64,000 nucleotides of DNA from Lysobacteraceae bacterium (lineage in GTDB: Bacteria > Pseudomonadota > Gammaproteobacteria > Xanthomonadales > Xanthomonadaceae). The DNA is taken from assembly GCA_026005075.1 (NCBI GenBank), contig BPKJ01000002.1, positions 248,001 through 312,000 on the forward strand, in the 5' to 3' direction. Below the pieces are notes generated by a model. The model had not been told where the DNA came from. It saw only the letters and a program-made list of their open reading frames with translations, and ran no database searches. The translations under genes and the position numbers were made by a program. Shown here piece by piece: positions 9,039 to 16,840 of the stretch (its first letter is position 1; each line of letters starts with the position of its first letter).

Positions 9039-10883
9039 TCAGGCCGCGCGCGATGCACGCCTGCGTTCGACCTCGGTGCGCAGCTTCTTGCGCAGGCGGA
9101 TGGCCTTGGGTGTGACCTCGACCAGCTCGTCGTCGTCGATGAATTCCAGCGCCTGCTCCAGCGACATCCGCAGCGGAGGGGTGAGGAGCAGGTTGTCGTC
9201 CTTGCCGGCGGCGCGGAAGTTGGTGAGCTGCTTGGCACGCAAGGCGTTGACCGTGAGGTCGTTGTCCTTGTTGTGGATGCCGATGATCTGGCCTTCGTAG
9301 ACCTCTTCCTGCGGTGCGATCAGCAGCCTGCCCCGCTCCTGCATGGCGTACTGGGCGTAGGCCGTGGAGGTGCCGGTGTCGTTGGAGATCAGCACGCCAT
9401 TGGGGCGCTGGCCGATCGCGCCCTCGACCCTCGGTCCGTAGTGGTCGAACACGTGAAAGAGCAGTCCGGTTCCCGCGGTGAGGGTCCGGAACTCGGTCTG
9501 GAAGCCGATCAGGCCGCGGGCGGGGATGATGAACTCCATCCGTACCCGGCCCTTGCCGTCCGGCTCCATGTTCTGCAGCAGCGCGCGGCGGGTGCCCAGT
9601 CGCTCCATCACCCCGCCCTGGTAGGCCTCTTCCAGATCCACCACCAGCTGTTCGTAGGGCTCCATCCATTGGCCGTCGATCTCGCGGACGATCACCTCCG
9701 GGCGCGAGACGGCCAGCTCGTAGCCCTCGCGGCGCATGGTCTCGATCAGGATCGACAGGTGCAGCTCGCCACGCCCCGAAACCTTGAACTTGTCGGCGTC
9801 GGCGGTGTCCTCGACCCGCAGCGCGACGTTGTGGCGGGTCTCGCGCAGGAGCCGCTCACGCAGCTGGCGCGAAGTCAGGAACTTGCCGCCCGAGAGGTCC
9901 TTGTGGCCGGCGAAGGGCGAGTCGTTGACCTGAAAGGTCATGCTGATGGTCGGCTCGTCCACGGTCAGGACCGGCAATGGTTCGACCGCGGCCGGGTCGC
10001 ACAGCGTCTCGGAGATGCCCAGCGGGTCGATGCCCGAGATGGCCACGATGTCGCCGGCCTGCGCCTGCTCCACCTCATGGCGCTCGAGGCCAAGGAAACC
10101 CAGCACCTGCAGCACCTTGGCGTGGCGCGCACGCCCCTCGCGATCGACCACGGTGACCGGCATGTTCGGGCGGACCCGGCCACGCTGGATGCGACCGACG
10201 CCGATGACGCCGACGTAGTTGTTGTAGTCGAGCGAGGTGATGCGCATCTGGAACGGCCCATCGAGATCCACCGGCGGCGGCGGGACGTGCTCGACGATGG
10301 CCTGGAACAGCGGGCGCATGTCCCCGGAGCGTGCCGACTCGTCGAGGCTGGCGTAGCCGTGCAGCGCCGAGGCATAGACGACCGGGAAGTCGAGCTGTTC
10401 GTTGGTCGCGCCAAGGCGGTCGAACAGGTCGAAGGTCTGGTTGAGCACCCAGTCCGGCCGTGCGCCCGGACGGTCGATCTTGTTGATCACGACGATCGGT
10501 CGAAAGCCCATGGCAAAGGCCTTCTGGGTGACGAAGCGGGTCTGCGGCATCGGCCCGTCCATGGCGTCGACCAGGATCAGCACCGAGTCGACCATGGACA
10601 GCACACGCTCGACCTCGCCGCCGAAATCGGCGTGCCCCGGCGTGTCGACGATGTTGATGCGGTACTCCTGGCCGTCCGGAGCCTTCCAGCGAATGGCGGT
10701 GTTCTTGGACAGGATGGTGATGCCGCGCTCCTTCTCGAGGTCGTTGCTGTCCATCACCCGCTCGGCGATCTGGGTGCGCTCGTCGAAGGTGCCGGACTGA
10801 CGCAGCAGCTGGTCGACCAGCGTGGTCTTGCCATGGTCGACATGGGCGACGATGGCGATGTTGCGCAGGTTCTGGACGGACAT
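9039..10883 (-). CDS. typA: Ribosome-associated GTPase TypA/BipA
   Basis: TypA (BipA) is a translational GTPase related to EF-G that binds ribosomes and assists 50S assembly and stress adaptation. The product is 614 residues, the normal length. The G1 motif AHVDHGKTT is at residues 13-21, followed by [13 protein letters not shown] and NKID. The beta-barrel, EF-G-like III and V domains and the TypA-specific C-terminal domain follow ([29 protein letters not shown]). The start [12 protein letters not shown] at 10883 is supported by family alignment. A TATAAT lies 38 bases upstream. It is followed closely by the beta-barrel gene. Confidence 0.97.
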   Translation of the reverse strand: MSVQNLRNIAIVAHVDHGKTTLVDQLLRQSGTFDERTQIAERVMDSNDLEKERGITILSKNTAIRWKAPDGQEYRINIVDTPGHADFGGEVERVLSMVDSVLILVDAMDGPMPQTRFVTQKAFAMGFRPIVVINKIDRPGARPDWVLNQTFDLFDRLGATNEQLDFPVVYASALHGYASLDESARSGDMRPLFQAIVEHVPPPPVDLDGPFQMRITSLDYNNYVGVIGVGRIQRGRVRPNMPVTVVDREGRARHAKVLQVLGFLGLERHEVEQAQAGDIVAISGIDPLGISETLCDPAAVEPLPVLTVDEPTISMTFQVNDSPFAGHKDLSGGKFLTSRQLRERLLRETRHNVALRVEDTADADKFKVSGRGELHLSILIETMRREGYELAVSRPEVIVREIDGQWMEPYEQLVVDLEEAYQGGVMERLGTRRALLQNMEPDGKGRVRMEFIIPARGLIGFQTEFRTLTAGTGLLFHVFDHYGPRVEGAIGQRPNGVLISNDTGTSTAYAQYAMQERGRLLIAPQEEVYEGQIIGIHNKDNDLTVNALRAKQLTNFRAAGKDDNLLLTPPLRMSLEQALEFIDDDELVEVTPKAIRLRKKLRTEVERRRASRAA

Positions 10884-10920
10884 GGGGAGCGCCTCGAGCG
10901 CGGAGAGAAGGTAGCCGCCC

Positions 10921-10926
10921 ATTATA
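10921..10926 (-). promoter_or_regulatory. -10 box of the typA promoter
   Basis: A perfect TATAAT on the minus strand, 38 bases before the typA ATG and after the terminator at 10963-10994. No good -35 hexamer is seen at 16-18 bases, and there is no TGn extension. Confidence 0.5.
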
Positions 10927-10962
10927 GCTTTCCGCCCTGAATGCCGGGGCGGGGAGGGCGGG

Positions 10963-10994
10963 AAACGAAAACGCCCCGCCGGAGCGGGGCGTTT
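10963..10994 (-). terminator. Rho-independent terminator after the pilin gene
   Basis: An 11-bp perfect stem (AAACGCCCCGC at 10969-10979 with GCGGGGCGTTT at 10984-10994) with a 4-base loop. On the minus strand it is followed by GTTTTCGTTTC. It lies 20 bases beyond the stop of the pilin gene at 11015 and separates the pilus cluster from typA. The T-rich flank is also partly present for the plus strand. Confidence 0.88.
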
Positions 10995-11014
10995 CGGGCC
11001 GCAAGGGGCTGGGC

Positions 11015-11665
11015 TTACAGGGTGGCGCAGACGGTGTAGGTATCGTCCTCGCTGTAGCTGGCGGCCGCGGCACCGGGGGCGGTATTCACGCCCGCAGTGC
11101 CCAGCGTGGCCTGGACGATGCCACGGTTGGGAACGCCGTCGTCCAGCCGCGAGTCGATCGAGGTCGCGGCCTTGCCGGGCACCTGGCTGAGGCAGACCAC
11201 GCGGCCGGTCGTGCCGGTGACGCCCTGCGCCGAGACGCCGAGCAGTCCGCCCCACGGGTTGCGCGGCAGCGCGTTGACGCCGGTCAGGGTCGGATCGCCG
11301 TTGAGGAACCCGGCCGCGCGCAGGTGGCGGAAGAACTCGTCGCCCTCGCCGCCGCCGGTGAAGGTCTGCGCCGCGGTGATGTTGAGGGTGCCGTTGTTGT
11401 TGCCGGCTGCCACGCCGGCCCAGGCGGAGCCACGCGCCTGCAGGGTCGCGGCGGGACCGTCGTCACCCGGCAGCTTGCGGTAGCGGTCGAGGTAGGCGTT
11501 GACCGCAGCGCGCACGCCGTTGATGTCGTTGGTGGCATTGGTGACGCGGGAATTCTCGATCAGCTCCTGACCCTTGAGGATGCCGCCGAGCAGAAGGCCG
11601 ATGATGACCAGCACGATGGCGATCTCGACCAGGGTGAAGCCGGTCTGGAGACGGGGGGATTTCAT
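11015..11665 (-). CDS. Type IV prepilin-like protein, candidate major pilin of the cluster
   Basis: The product is 216 residues and has a classical class III signal. A short basic leader (MKSPRLQTG) is followed by [20 protein letters not shown]. Processing is predicted between Gly9 and Phe10, with Glu at position +5. The globular part contains the [12 protein letters not shown] motif common in this family and two cysteines near the end, which may form a disulfide. A GAGG lies about 10 bases before the ATG. It is separated from the preceding kinase gene by 78 bases and followed by a strong terminator, so it may have its own transcript. That arrangement, and its last position in the cluster, suggest a highly expressed pilin, but this is inferred. 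Confidence 0.85.
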   Translation of the reverse strand: MKSPRLQTGFTLVEIAIVLVIIGLLLGGILKGQELIENSRVTNATNDINGVRAAVNAYLDRYRKLPGDDGPAATLQARGSAWAGVAAGNNNGTLNITAAQTFTGGGEGDEFFRHLRAAGFLNGDPTLTGVNALPRNPWGGLLGVSAQGVTGTTGRVVCLSQVPGKAATSIDSRLDDGVPNRGIVQATLGTAGVNTAPGAAAASYSEDDTYTVCATL

Positions 11666-11743
11666 GGTGTGGGTTCCTCACGGTTGGGTGGACGGACGGT
11701 GCCATCCTAGCCAGCGCGAGGCACGGGCGGGAGTGCAATTTTC

Positions 11744-12805
11744 TTACGTCGGCGCCTCGGCCGAGCTGGGGAAACGGAGCTGGTAGGCAAGCCCCTCGCC
11801 CTCGGCCTCGGCGGTGAGGCTGCCGCCGAGCGCAAGCGCGGCCGAGCGGGCCTGGAACAGCCCGAGCGCCGGCAGACCGCTGGTGTCGCGGATGCGGGGC
11901 TCGAACAGGCGGGCGAGGCTGGCCGCCGGGCGGCGGCTGGCATGGACGGTGACGCGCAGCCCGCCGGGGTCCCGGGCAAGTTCGAGGGCGATCCTGGGCG
12001 CCGGCTCGATCGCGGCGAGGCTGGCGAACAACGGGTCGAGGATGCGTTCCAGGGCGTGCCGCGGCAGCTGCAGCACCAGCTGCCCGGGGGGCGTCGTGAT
12101 CTCGAGGCCGTGCAGGCAGGCAAAGACCCTGGCCTCCTGGAACAGGTCGATCGGCTGCGGCGGACCGCCCGCTTCTTCCCGCGGGCGGCTTAGCTGATCG
12201 ACCAGCCGCTCGGCCCGCAGGCGCGCCAGGGGCGCGTGTTCGCGCAGGTGACGGGCGAGGTCCAGGAGCCGGTCGTCGCCGGCACTGGTGAGCTGGTCGG
12301 TCACCAGCAGCACCCATTGGGTGAGGTTCTTGAGGTCGTGCTGCAGGTACAACGAAAGTTCGGCCTGTTGCGCGAGCGCCGCGGCCACCGCCTCGGACTT
12401 GGCCAGCACCGACTGCTGGAGGAGAAGGTCGAAGACCGAGAGCACGCCCTCGCGCAGCAGGCGGCGCTCGCCGCGCAGCGGGCGGACCCAGAGTTCGACC
12501 GTGAGACTGAGATCGCCGGCGTTGAGCGGACGGGTCCTGCGTTCGCCGCGGCGCTCGCCCCATTCGCCGGCCACCTCGCCGCCGAACCACAGGCCGCGGT
12601 AGCGCAGGCCGACCACCCCCGCCTGCTCCAGGGTCGTCCGGCAGGCATCGAACCAGGCCAGCACGTCGGTTCCGATCTCGGCGCGTCGGGCGATGAGCTG
12701 CTGGGCGAGGGCGACGTGCTCGCGAGCACTGCGGCGCAGCCAGCTCAGGCTGAGCGCGATGCTCGAGCCGACCAGGACCATGGCCAGTGCCAGCCACTCA
12801 AGCAT
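11744..12805 (-). CDS. Membrane sensor histidine kinase, PrsK-like, with a degenerate ATP lid
   Basis: The product is 353 residues. One N-terminal membrane segment (LEWLALAMVLVGSSIALSL) is followed by a region of no recognised fold and a dimerisation/phosphoacceptor helix with His156 in LYLQHDLKNLTQW. The HDLKN box resembles the H box of PrsK-type kinases. The catalytic part is present (LFEPRIRDTSGLPALGLFQA and ALGGSLTAEAEGEG, the G1/G2-like boxes), but where the N box should be (ERILDPLFASLAAIE) there is no conserved Asn pair. ATP binding or activity may therefore be altered. The gene overlaps the response regulator gene by 8 bases and is translated after it. Its place inside the pilus operon suggests that it controls pilus genes. 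Confidence 0.8.
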   Translation of the reverse strand: MLEWLALAMVLVGSSIALSLSWLRRSAREHVALAQQLIARRAEIGTDVLAWFDACRTTLEQAGVVGLRYRGLWFGGEVAGEWGERRGERRTRPLNAGDLSLTVELWVRPLRGERRLLREGVLSVFDLLLQQSVLAKSEAVAAALAQQAELSLYLQHDLKNLTQWVLLVTDQLTSAGDDRLLDLARHLREHAPLARLRAERLVDQLSRPREEAGGPPQPIDLFQEARVFACLHGLEITTPPGQLVLQLPRHALERILDPLFASLAAIEPAPRIALELARDPGGLRVTVHASRRPAASLARLFEPRIRDTSGLPALGLFQARSAALALGGSLTAEAEGEGLAYQLRFPSSAEAPT

Positions 12806-13448
12806 CGCGCTGGATGCCGAACTTGCGGATGAAGTAGTAGAGGTTCTCGCGCTGCAGCCCGAGGCGGCGTGCCGCCTCGGCGACGTTGAAGCCGGTGTCG
12901 GCCAGGACCTGCCGCAGCAGGCGTTCGGCCGCGGCCTCGCCGGCCTCGCGGATGCCCTCCCCGATGCGCGCGGCGATGGTGATCCGCGACTCGCCCGCCT
13001 GCAGCAGCTCGGCCTCGGCACGAAGGAAGACCCGCGCCCGTTCGATCGCGGCAAGCACCTGCGCCGGGGCCACCGGCTTGGCGAGGAAATCGAAGGCCCC
13101 GGCACGAATGGCGGCGAGCGCGGCGGCCTGCTGGTCCTGCCCGGTGATGACCAGGATCTTGAACTGCGGGCGGAGCTGCAGCAGCTGGTGGATGAGCAGG
13201 ATGCCCTCGGTGGTCTCGTTGGGATGGGGCGGCAGGCCGAGATCGCACAGGGCGATGCCGAGCTCCGGCACCGCACGCGCCAGCCTGAGGGCGGTCGACC
13301 GGTCCTCGGCGCGCTGCACCTTCATGCCCGCGTTGCCGAGCAGGAAGCCGAGCAGGTCGGCCAGCGCCTCGTCGTCCTCGACCACCAGGACCTGCGGGCT
13401 GGGGTCGGCCTGCCTGGCTTGCGAGGGCCCGTCTGCAGGATGGGTCAT
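12798..13448 (-). CDS. Response regulator with receiver and Fis-type DNA-binding domain (PrsR-like, no AAA+ domain)
   Basis: The product is 216 residues. The receiver domain (about 18-130) has acidic residues E24, D25 and D26, the phosphoacceptor D69 (ALCDLGLP), T102 and K124 (FLAKP). The segment NETTEGILLIHQLLQLRPQF and ITGQDQQAAALAAIRAGAFDF resemble the receiver of PrsR-type regulators. The C-terminus (about 175-216) is a Fis-family helix-turn-helix (NVAEAARRLGLQRENLYYFI). The sigma-54 AAA+ domain normally found between them is missing and is replaced by a helical linker. A strong ribosome binding site (GAGGAGG) precedes the ATG. It lies 18 bases after the small membrane gene and overlaps the kinase gene. 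Confidence 0.85.
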   Translation of the reverse strand: MTHPADGPSQARQADPSPQVLVVEDDEALADLLGFLLGNAGMKVQRAEDRSTALRLARAVPELGIALCDLGLPPHPNETTEGILLIHQLLQLRPQFKILVITGQDQQAAALAAIRAGAFDFLAKPVAPAQVLAAIERARVFLRAEAELLQAGESRITIAARIGEGIREAGEAAAERLLRQVLADTGFNVAEAARRLGLQRENLYYFIRKFGIQRDA

Positions 13449-13466
13449 GCGGTCGGTCCTCCTCGT

Positions 13467-13667
13467 CTACAGCCAGCGGCTGAGCAGGGCGAGCGCAGCG
13501 CCGGCGGTGACCAGCGCCATGCCAAGGAAGGCACGCAGCATGGCCTGGTCCACCGGCGTGGCGGGGTCTACCGTCAGCTGCCAGTATCCGCTGCCGATCA
13601 GGCCGAAGCCCAGCAGCAGCATGCCGGGCCGGACCCAGGGCGGACGACGGGGCGCATGCAGCGGCAT
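13467..13667 (-). CDS. Small two-helix membrane protein of the pilus cluster, unknown function
   Basis: The product is 66 residues with two predicted membrane helices (GMLLLGFGLIGSGYWQL and AFLGMALVTAGAALALLS) and a basic N-terminus (MPLHAPRRPPWVRP). Its ATG overlaps the TGA of the preceding pilin gene (TGATG), which supports it being a real, translationally coupled gene. No family was recognised. Its place between a minor pilin and the regulators suggests a role in the pilus system or in signalling, but nothing in the sequence shows which. Confidence 0.65.
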   Translation of the reverse strand: MPLHAPRRPPWVRPGMLLLGFGLIGSGYWQLTVDPATPVDQAMLRAFLGMALVTAGAALALLSRWL

Positions 13668-14389
13668 CAGGGCAGCTTGCCGGCCTGGACCATGCGTTGC
13701 AGGAGGATGGTGGGCACCACCCAGTCGAGCTCGTCGTCGAAGTTCTCGCGCCGCTCGCCGGCGCGGAACGTGGCATCGCCGTCGCTGTTCTCGCTCTCGT
13801 CGGCGCTGCCCGCTGGCAACTGGGTGCCGCCGGTGCTCCATGCCCCTGCGCCGTTCGGACCGTGCGAGACGAGCACCGCAGGCAGGCCGCTGGCCAGGCT
13901 GACGCTACCGCCCAGGCCAAGCACCGCGTGGCTGCCGGGCGAACAGAGCGCGAAGGCCGACTGTGCGGGTGCGGTCGCAGGCGAGCAGCCAAAGCCTCCG
14001 GTCTGGGGCTGGGTGCGCGCAAAGACCGGGTCCACGCGGTAGGTGATGCGATGCCCCCACGGATCGGTCTCGGGCAGGCCCAGCGTCGCCCAGGGCAGAA
14101 CCCCGCTGGTGCCGCCGGTGCAGCCGGCGTTGGTCGGGGTCTGCTCGCTGCCGGCGCCCGCAGCGCCGCTGGCGAGGGCAGGAGCGGCCGGGCACGGCAG
14201 CCTTCCGTTCGCCATCGCGAACCCGTACAGCGCCTCGCGCGCCTCGGCCAGCTGCCGCCGCACCTGCGCCTGCCGCGAGGCATCCTGCTGCGCCGAAAGG
14301 CTCATCACCAGGCCCGTGAGCAGGATGCCGACGATGGCGAGGGTGACGGCCATCTCGAGCAGGCTGAAACCGGTTTGCGGTCGACGCAT
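13667..14389 (-). CDS. Type IV prepilin-like protein (minor pilin, MshO/PilW-like position)
   Basis: The product is 240 residues. It starts MRRPQTG followed by FSLLEMAVTLAIVGILLTGL: a prepilin leader with the predicted cut after Gly7 and Glu at +5. The rest is a large soluble domain with cysteines at CPAAPALASG, NAGCTGG and elsewhere. A perfect ribosome binding site (GGAGG) lies 6 bases before the ATG. It is coupled by TGATG to the small membrane gene downstream and lies 20 bases after the PilX-like gene. The size and position fit a minor pilin that may cap or initiate the fibre; its exact counterpart in the MSHA system could not be settled. Confidence 0.82.
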   Translation of the reverse strand: MRRPQTGFSLLEMAVTLAIVGILLTGLVMSLSAQQDASRQAQVRRQLAEAREALYGFAMANGRLPCPAAPALASGAAGAGSEQTPTNAGCTGGTSGVLPWATLGLPETDPWGHRITYRVDPVFARTQPQTGGFGCSPATAPAQSAFALCSPGSHAVLGLGGSVSLASGLPAVLVSHGPNGAGAWSTGGTQLPAGSADESENSDGDATFRAGERRENFDDELDWVVPTILLQRMVQAGKLP

Positions 14390-14409
14390 GGTGGACCTCC
14401 TCCGCACGC

Positions 14410-15264
14410 TTAGTTGCAGGATTGCAACGCAGCGATCGCGGCCTGGCACTGGGGTGGGTTGAGGGAGCCGATGCAGGGCGGCTTGATGAAGACATCGCCC
14501 TCCGGGGCGCAGGAGCAAGCGTTGGCCTGCAGGGCGGCGGCGGCGTTCTGGCAGGTTGCCGAGGCGCTGTTGCCGGGCAGGACCCGGCAGCCGTTGTTGT
14601 TGCCGTTGACGTGGGCGAGGAGCGTGCTGGCATTCTGGCTGCATGGGCCACCGCCTCCCGCGGGCGGGCAGGTCGTCATGGCCGCTTGCAGCGCGGCGAA
14701 GCGCAGCTCCAGCACCTCGTCGTTGCCGTCGTCGATGAAGGCTGCGGCGTTCGGCCCGGTGAAACAGCCGGCCACGTCCTGACCGCTGCGGTTCTGGCCG
14801 GGCAGGGTCGGGCCGGGGGCGCGCAGCTCGGCCACCACGTCCGAGGCTCCGGGACTCGGCTGGCTCGGCTTGAGCCGGTACCAGAGGCAGCTGCCGCTGG
14901 CGTCCCGGAGGGCGCCAGTGCCGAGGCTGCCCCACGGCCAGCGGCCGGTCTGCTCGCTGCCGTGGTCGCAGGCCGGTGGGGCGTGCGAGGCGGTGCCGTC
15001 GCTGGCGGTGGTCGGGCAGGGCATGCGGTCCCAGGGCGTTTGCCCGCTGGTCGGTGCAAGGCACCATTCGCGCAGGGCGTAGCCCACCAGCGCGTCGCGG
15101 GCCGCGGCGAGCTGCGCCGAGGACGCCTGCCGGCGGACTTGCTCGCGGTGATCGTCCTGCCAGAGGCCGAGCATGTAGCCCAGCAGGGCCAGCACCGTAA
15201 TCAGCACGATGGCCAGCAGTGCGGCCCCGCGCTGGCGCCGTGCGGTGGCGGTGCGACGGGTCAT
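14410..15264 (-). CDS. PilX/MshP-like pilus assembly protein
   Basis: The product is 284 residues with an N-terminal RQRGAALLAIVLITVLALLG segment. This is the pattern of PilX/GspK-type components, which carry a pilin-like helix without the Glu at +5. The soluble part is cysteine-rich (including CSCAPEGDVF near the C-terminus), which suggests several disulfides in the periplasm. This fits with a need for DsbA/DsbB-type oxidation. The ATG overlaps the stop of the MshK-like gene (ATGA). Assignment rests on the N-terminal helix and gene context. No closer family was recognised. Confidence 0.7.
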   Translation of the reverse strand: MTRRTATARRQRGAALLAIVLITVLALLGYMLGLWQDDHREQVRRQASSAQLAAARDALVGYALREWCLAPTSGQTPWDRMPCPTTASDGTASHAPPACDHGSEQTGRWPWGSLGTGALRDASGSCLWYRLKPSQPSPGASDVVAELRAPGPTLPGQNRSGQDVAGCFTGPNAAAFIDDGNDEVLELRFAALQAAMTTCPPAGGGGPCSQNASTLLAHVNGNNNGCRVLPGNSASATCQNAAAALQANACSCAPEGDVFIKPPCIGSLNPPQCQAAIAALQSCN

Positions 15265-15704
15265 GGCGGCGAGCTGAGCGATTGCGGCGGGATGCGGTCC
15301 AGGATGCGTCCCTCCTCTCGGAGCAGGGTCTGGCCGACGCGGAGCCGGTAGCGCCTGCCGTCGGCGGTCACGAGGACCACGCTAGCGCGGCCCGCGTGCA
15401 GGCGGAAGTCAAGAAACTCTCCACCGTCCTCCACCGCCTGCCGGTTGAGGAAGACCAGTGCCGGCAGGGCCTCCCGGTCGACCACACCGTCGAGACGGAT
15501 GCGCTGCACCGGCACCGCGCCGGCCTGGGCGCCGGCCGGACCTGCTCCCGCCTCGTCGCCACCCGCGGGGGCGTGACGCGCGGCCAGCAGCGCCTCGCGT
15601 TCGGCCGGGCTCAGCAGCAGGCGGCCGAGTTCGGGAACGACCGGGGTCTGGGCGGCGACGGGGAAGGCAAGGGCCCAGCCGAGGACGAGGTGCTTCCAGC
15701 TCAT
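15261..15704 (-). CDS. MshK-like periplasmic pilus protein
   Basis: The product is 147 residues. It has a signal peptide (MSWKHLVLGWALAFPVAA), then a proline/alanine-rich stretch, then a compact beta-rich domain (RIRLDGVVDREALPALVFLN; DGRRYRLRVGQTLLR) like the small C-terminal domain of PilP/GspC/MshK proteins. This domain normally links the inner-membrane platform to the secretin. Both ends overlap neighbours by ATGA: it follows the MshJ-like gene and precedes the PilX-like gene. The sequence is too divergent to assign by motif alone; context carries most of the call. Confidence 0.65.
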   Translation of the reverse strand: MSWKHLVLGWALAFPVAAQTPVVPELGRLLLSPAEREALLAARHAPAGGDEAGAGPAGAQAGAVPVQRIRLDGVVDREALPALVFLNRQAVEDGGEFLDFRLHAGRASVVLVTADGRRYRLRVGQTLLREEGRILDRIPPQSLSSPP

Positions 15705-16360
15705 GGCGCATCGGCCTCCACGGCTTCGTCGGCCTCAGGCGGCCGCGGCTGGTAGGTGATCCAGCGCAGCGTGCAGTCGACGCGGATTCCGGCCGCATCG
15801 GCCTCGCGGAGGAACTGGCAGGACTGCGGGCGGAAGAAGCCCACGCCCTCGGCCGCGAGACCGTCGAGCAGGGCCAGGACCTCGCCTTCGTGGACGCCGG
15901 CGAGCTGGACGCGCAGGTCGTGGGCGAGGGGGCCGTAGGGCGCCTCGGGAAGCGCGCCTGCATCGGCCAGCGCCGGATCGACGGCGGCCGGTTCGAGGGC
16001 GATCTGCGGCGCGAGCTCGAAGCCGATCTCGGGCAGTCCCAGCCGCTGGTGGACCCGCAGCAGGGCCTCGGTCCAGCCCAGCCGGTCCCCGGACCCGACG
16101 AAGCCGGCCTTTTCCAGCCTCCGGAAGAGGTCGATGTCGGTGGCGAGAACCTCGAGCGTCTGCTCGAGCTCGGCCCGCTCGGTCTCGAGGGCGGTGATCT
16201 CGCCCTTGGCCTCGGACAGCAAGACCCTCTGGCGGTTGCGGTCGGACCAGGCCAGAAAGGCCAGCAGGGCGCCGGCCAGCAGCAGCAGGAGGGCGAGGGC
16301 CATCTGCGGCACGGCAAGGCGGAGGACATCGCGGCGCAGGGCCGCGCCGAGCAGGCTCAC
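15701..16360 (-). CDS. PilO/MshJ-like inner-membrane alignment protein
   Basis: The product is 219 residues: a short cytoplasmic N-terminus, one membrane helix (LAVPQMALALLLLLAGALLA), a coiled coil (GEITALETERAELEQTLEVL) and a periplasmic ferredoxin-like domain. This is the architecture of PilO, GspM and MshJ, which sit with PilN in the alignment complex between motor and secretin. The start is GTG and overlaps the stop of the upstream PilN-like segment as GTGA. The stop overlaps the MshK-like ATG. Cysteines in PQSCQFLRE and VDCTLRW may pair. Confidence 0.75.
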   Translation of the reverse strand: MSLLGAALRRDVLRLAVPQMALALLLLLAGALLAFLAWSDRNRQRVLLSEAKGEITALETERAELEQTLEVLATDIDLFRRLEKAGFVGSGDRLGWTEALLRVHQRLGLPEIGFELAPQIALEPAAVDPALADAGALPEAPYGPLAHDLRVQLAGVHEGEVLALLDGLAAEGVGFFRPQSCQFLREADAAGIRVDCTLRWITYQPRPPEADEAVEADAP

Positions 16361-16840
16361 GGTCGTGTCTCCTCCTGTTGCAGGCAGTACTCAAAGCCCC
16401 TGGCCTCCGCCGCCTCGCCGCCGCCGCGGAGGACGCCGGTGCCGCCGGGATCCACGGCGGCGGTGCGTGCGGCCGGCTCGAAGCCCGGCACCTTGGCAAG
16501 CGCGGCCTCGAAACGGCGCCGCTCCGCCACGGCCTGGCGCAGGGAAACGCCGGCCTCGACGCGGCCGGTGAGCTGCAGGCCGGCCCGGGCGTGGGCGGGC
16601 GGATTGCCTTCCGCGTCCGGCTCCGGGGCCGATGGGCATGTGCCCGGGGGCATGGTGGCGGCCTGCCCGGTCATCGGATCGATCCGCGGCGGGTCGAGCA
16701 CGTCCCAGCGCAGCGCGTCCAGCCGGTAGCCGGGTGCGGCATCGAAGGCACGGCTGACCGCGACCAGGGTCGGGGTCATGGCGGGCAGGTGCTCGAGGTA
16801 CTGCCGATAGGTCCGGATCGCCTCGGTGGCCGTGTACGCG
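16357..16840 (-). pseudogene. PilN-like periplasmic C-terminal part, displaced by an apparent 1-base deletion
   Basis: The frame running down to the TGA at 16357-16359 is clearly coding (GC-rich third positions; TATEAIRTYRQYLEHLPAM then TPTLVAVSRAFDAAPGYRLD). It has no start codon or ribosome binding site of its own. It is the natural continuation of the PilM/PilN-like protein encoded upstream, but lies in the -1 frame relative to it. Adding one base near 16838 would give a single 498-residue product. The segment has the fold expected of the periplasmic domain of PilN/MshI proteins, and its stop overlaps the GTG of the PilO-like gene. It may be a real mutation or a sequencing error. Confidence 0.65.

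Noticed and set aside
11666-11743. A sigma-54 promoter before the last pilin gene
   Set aside because: TGGCAC is present on the minus strand, but the matching TTGCW at the -12 position is absent, so the site does not fit.
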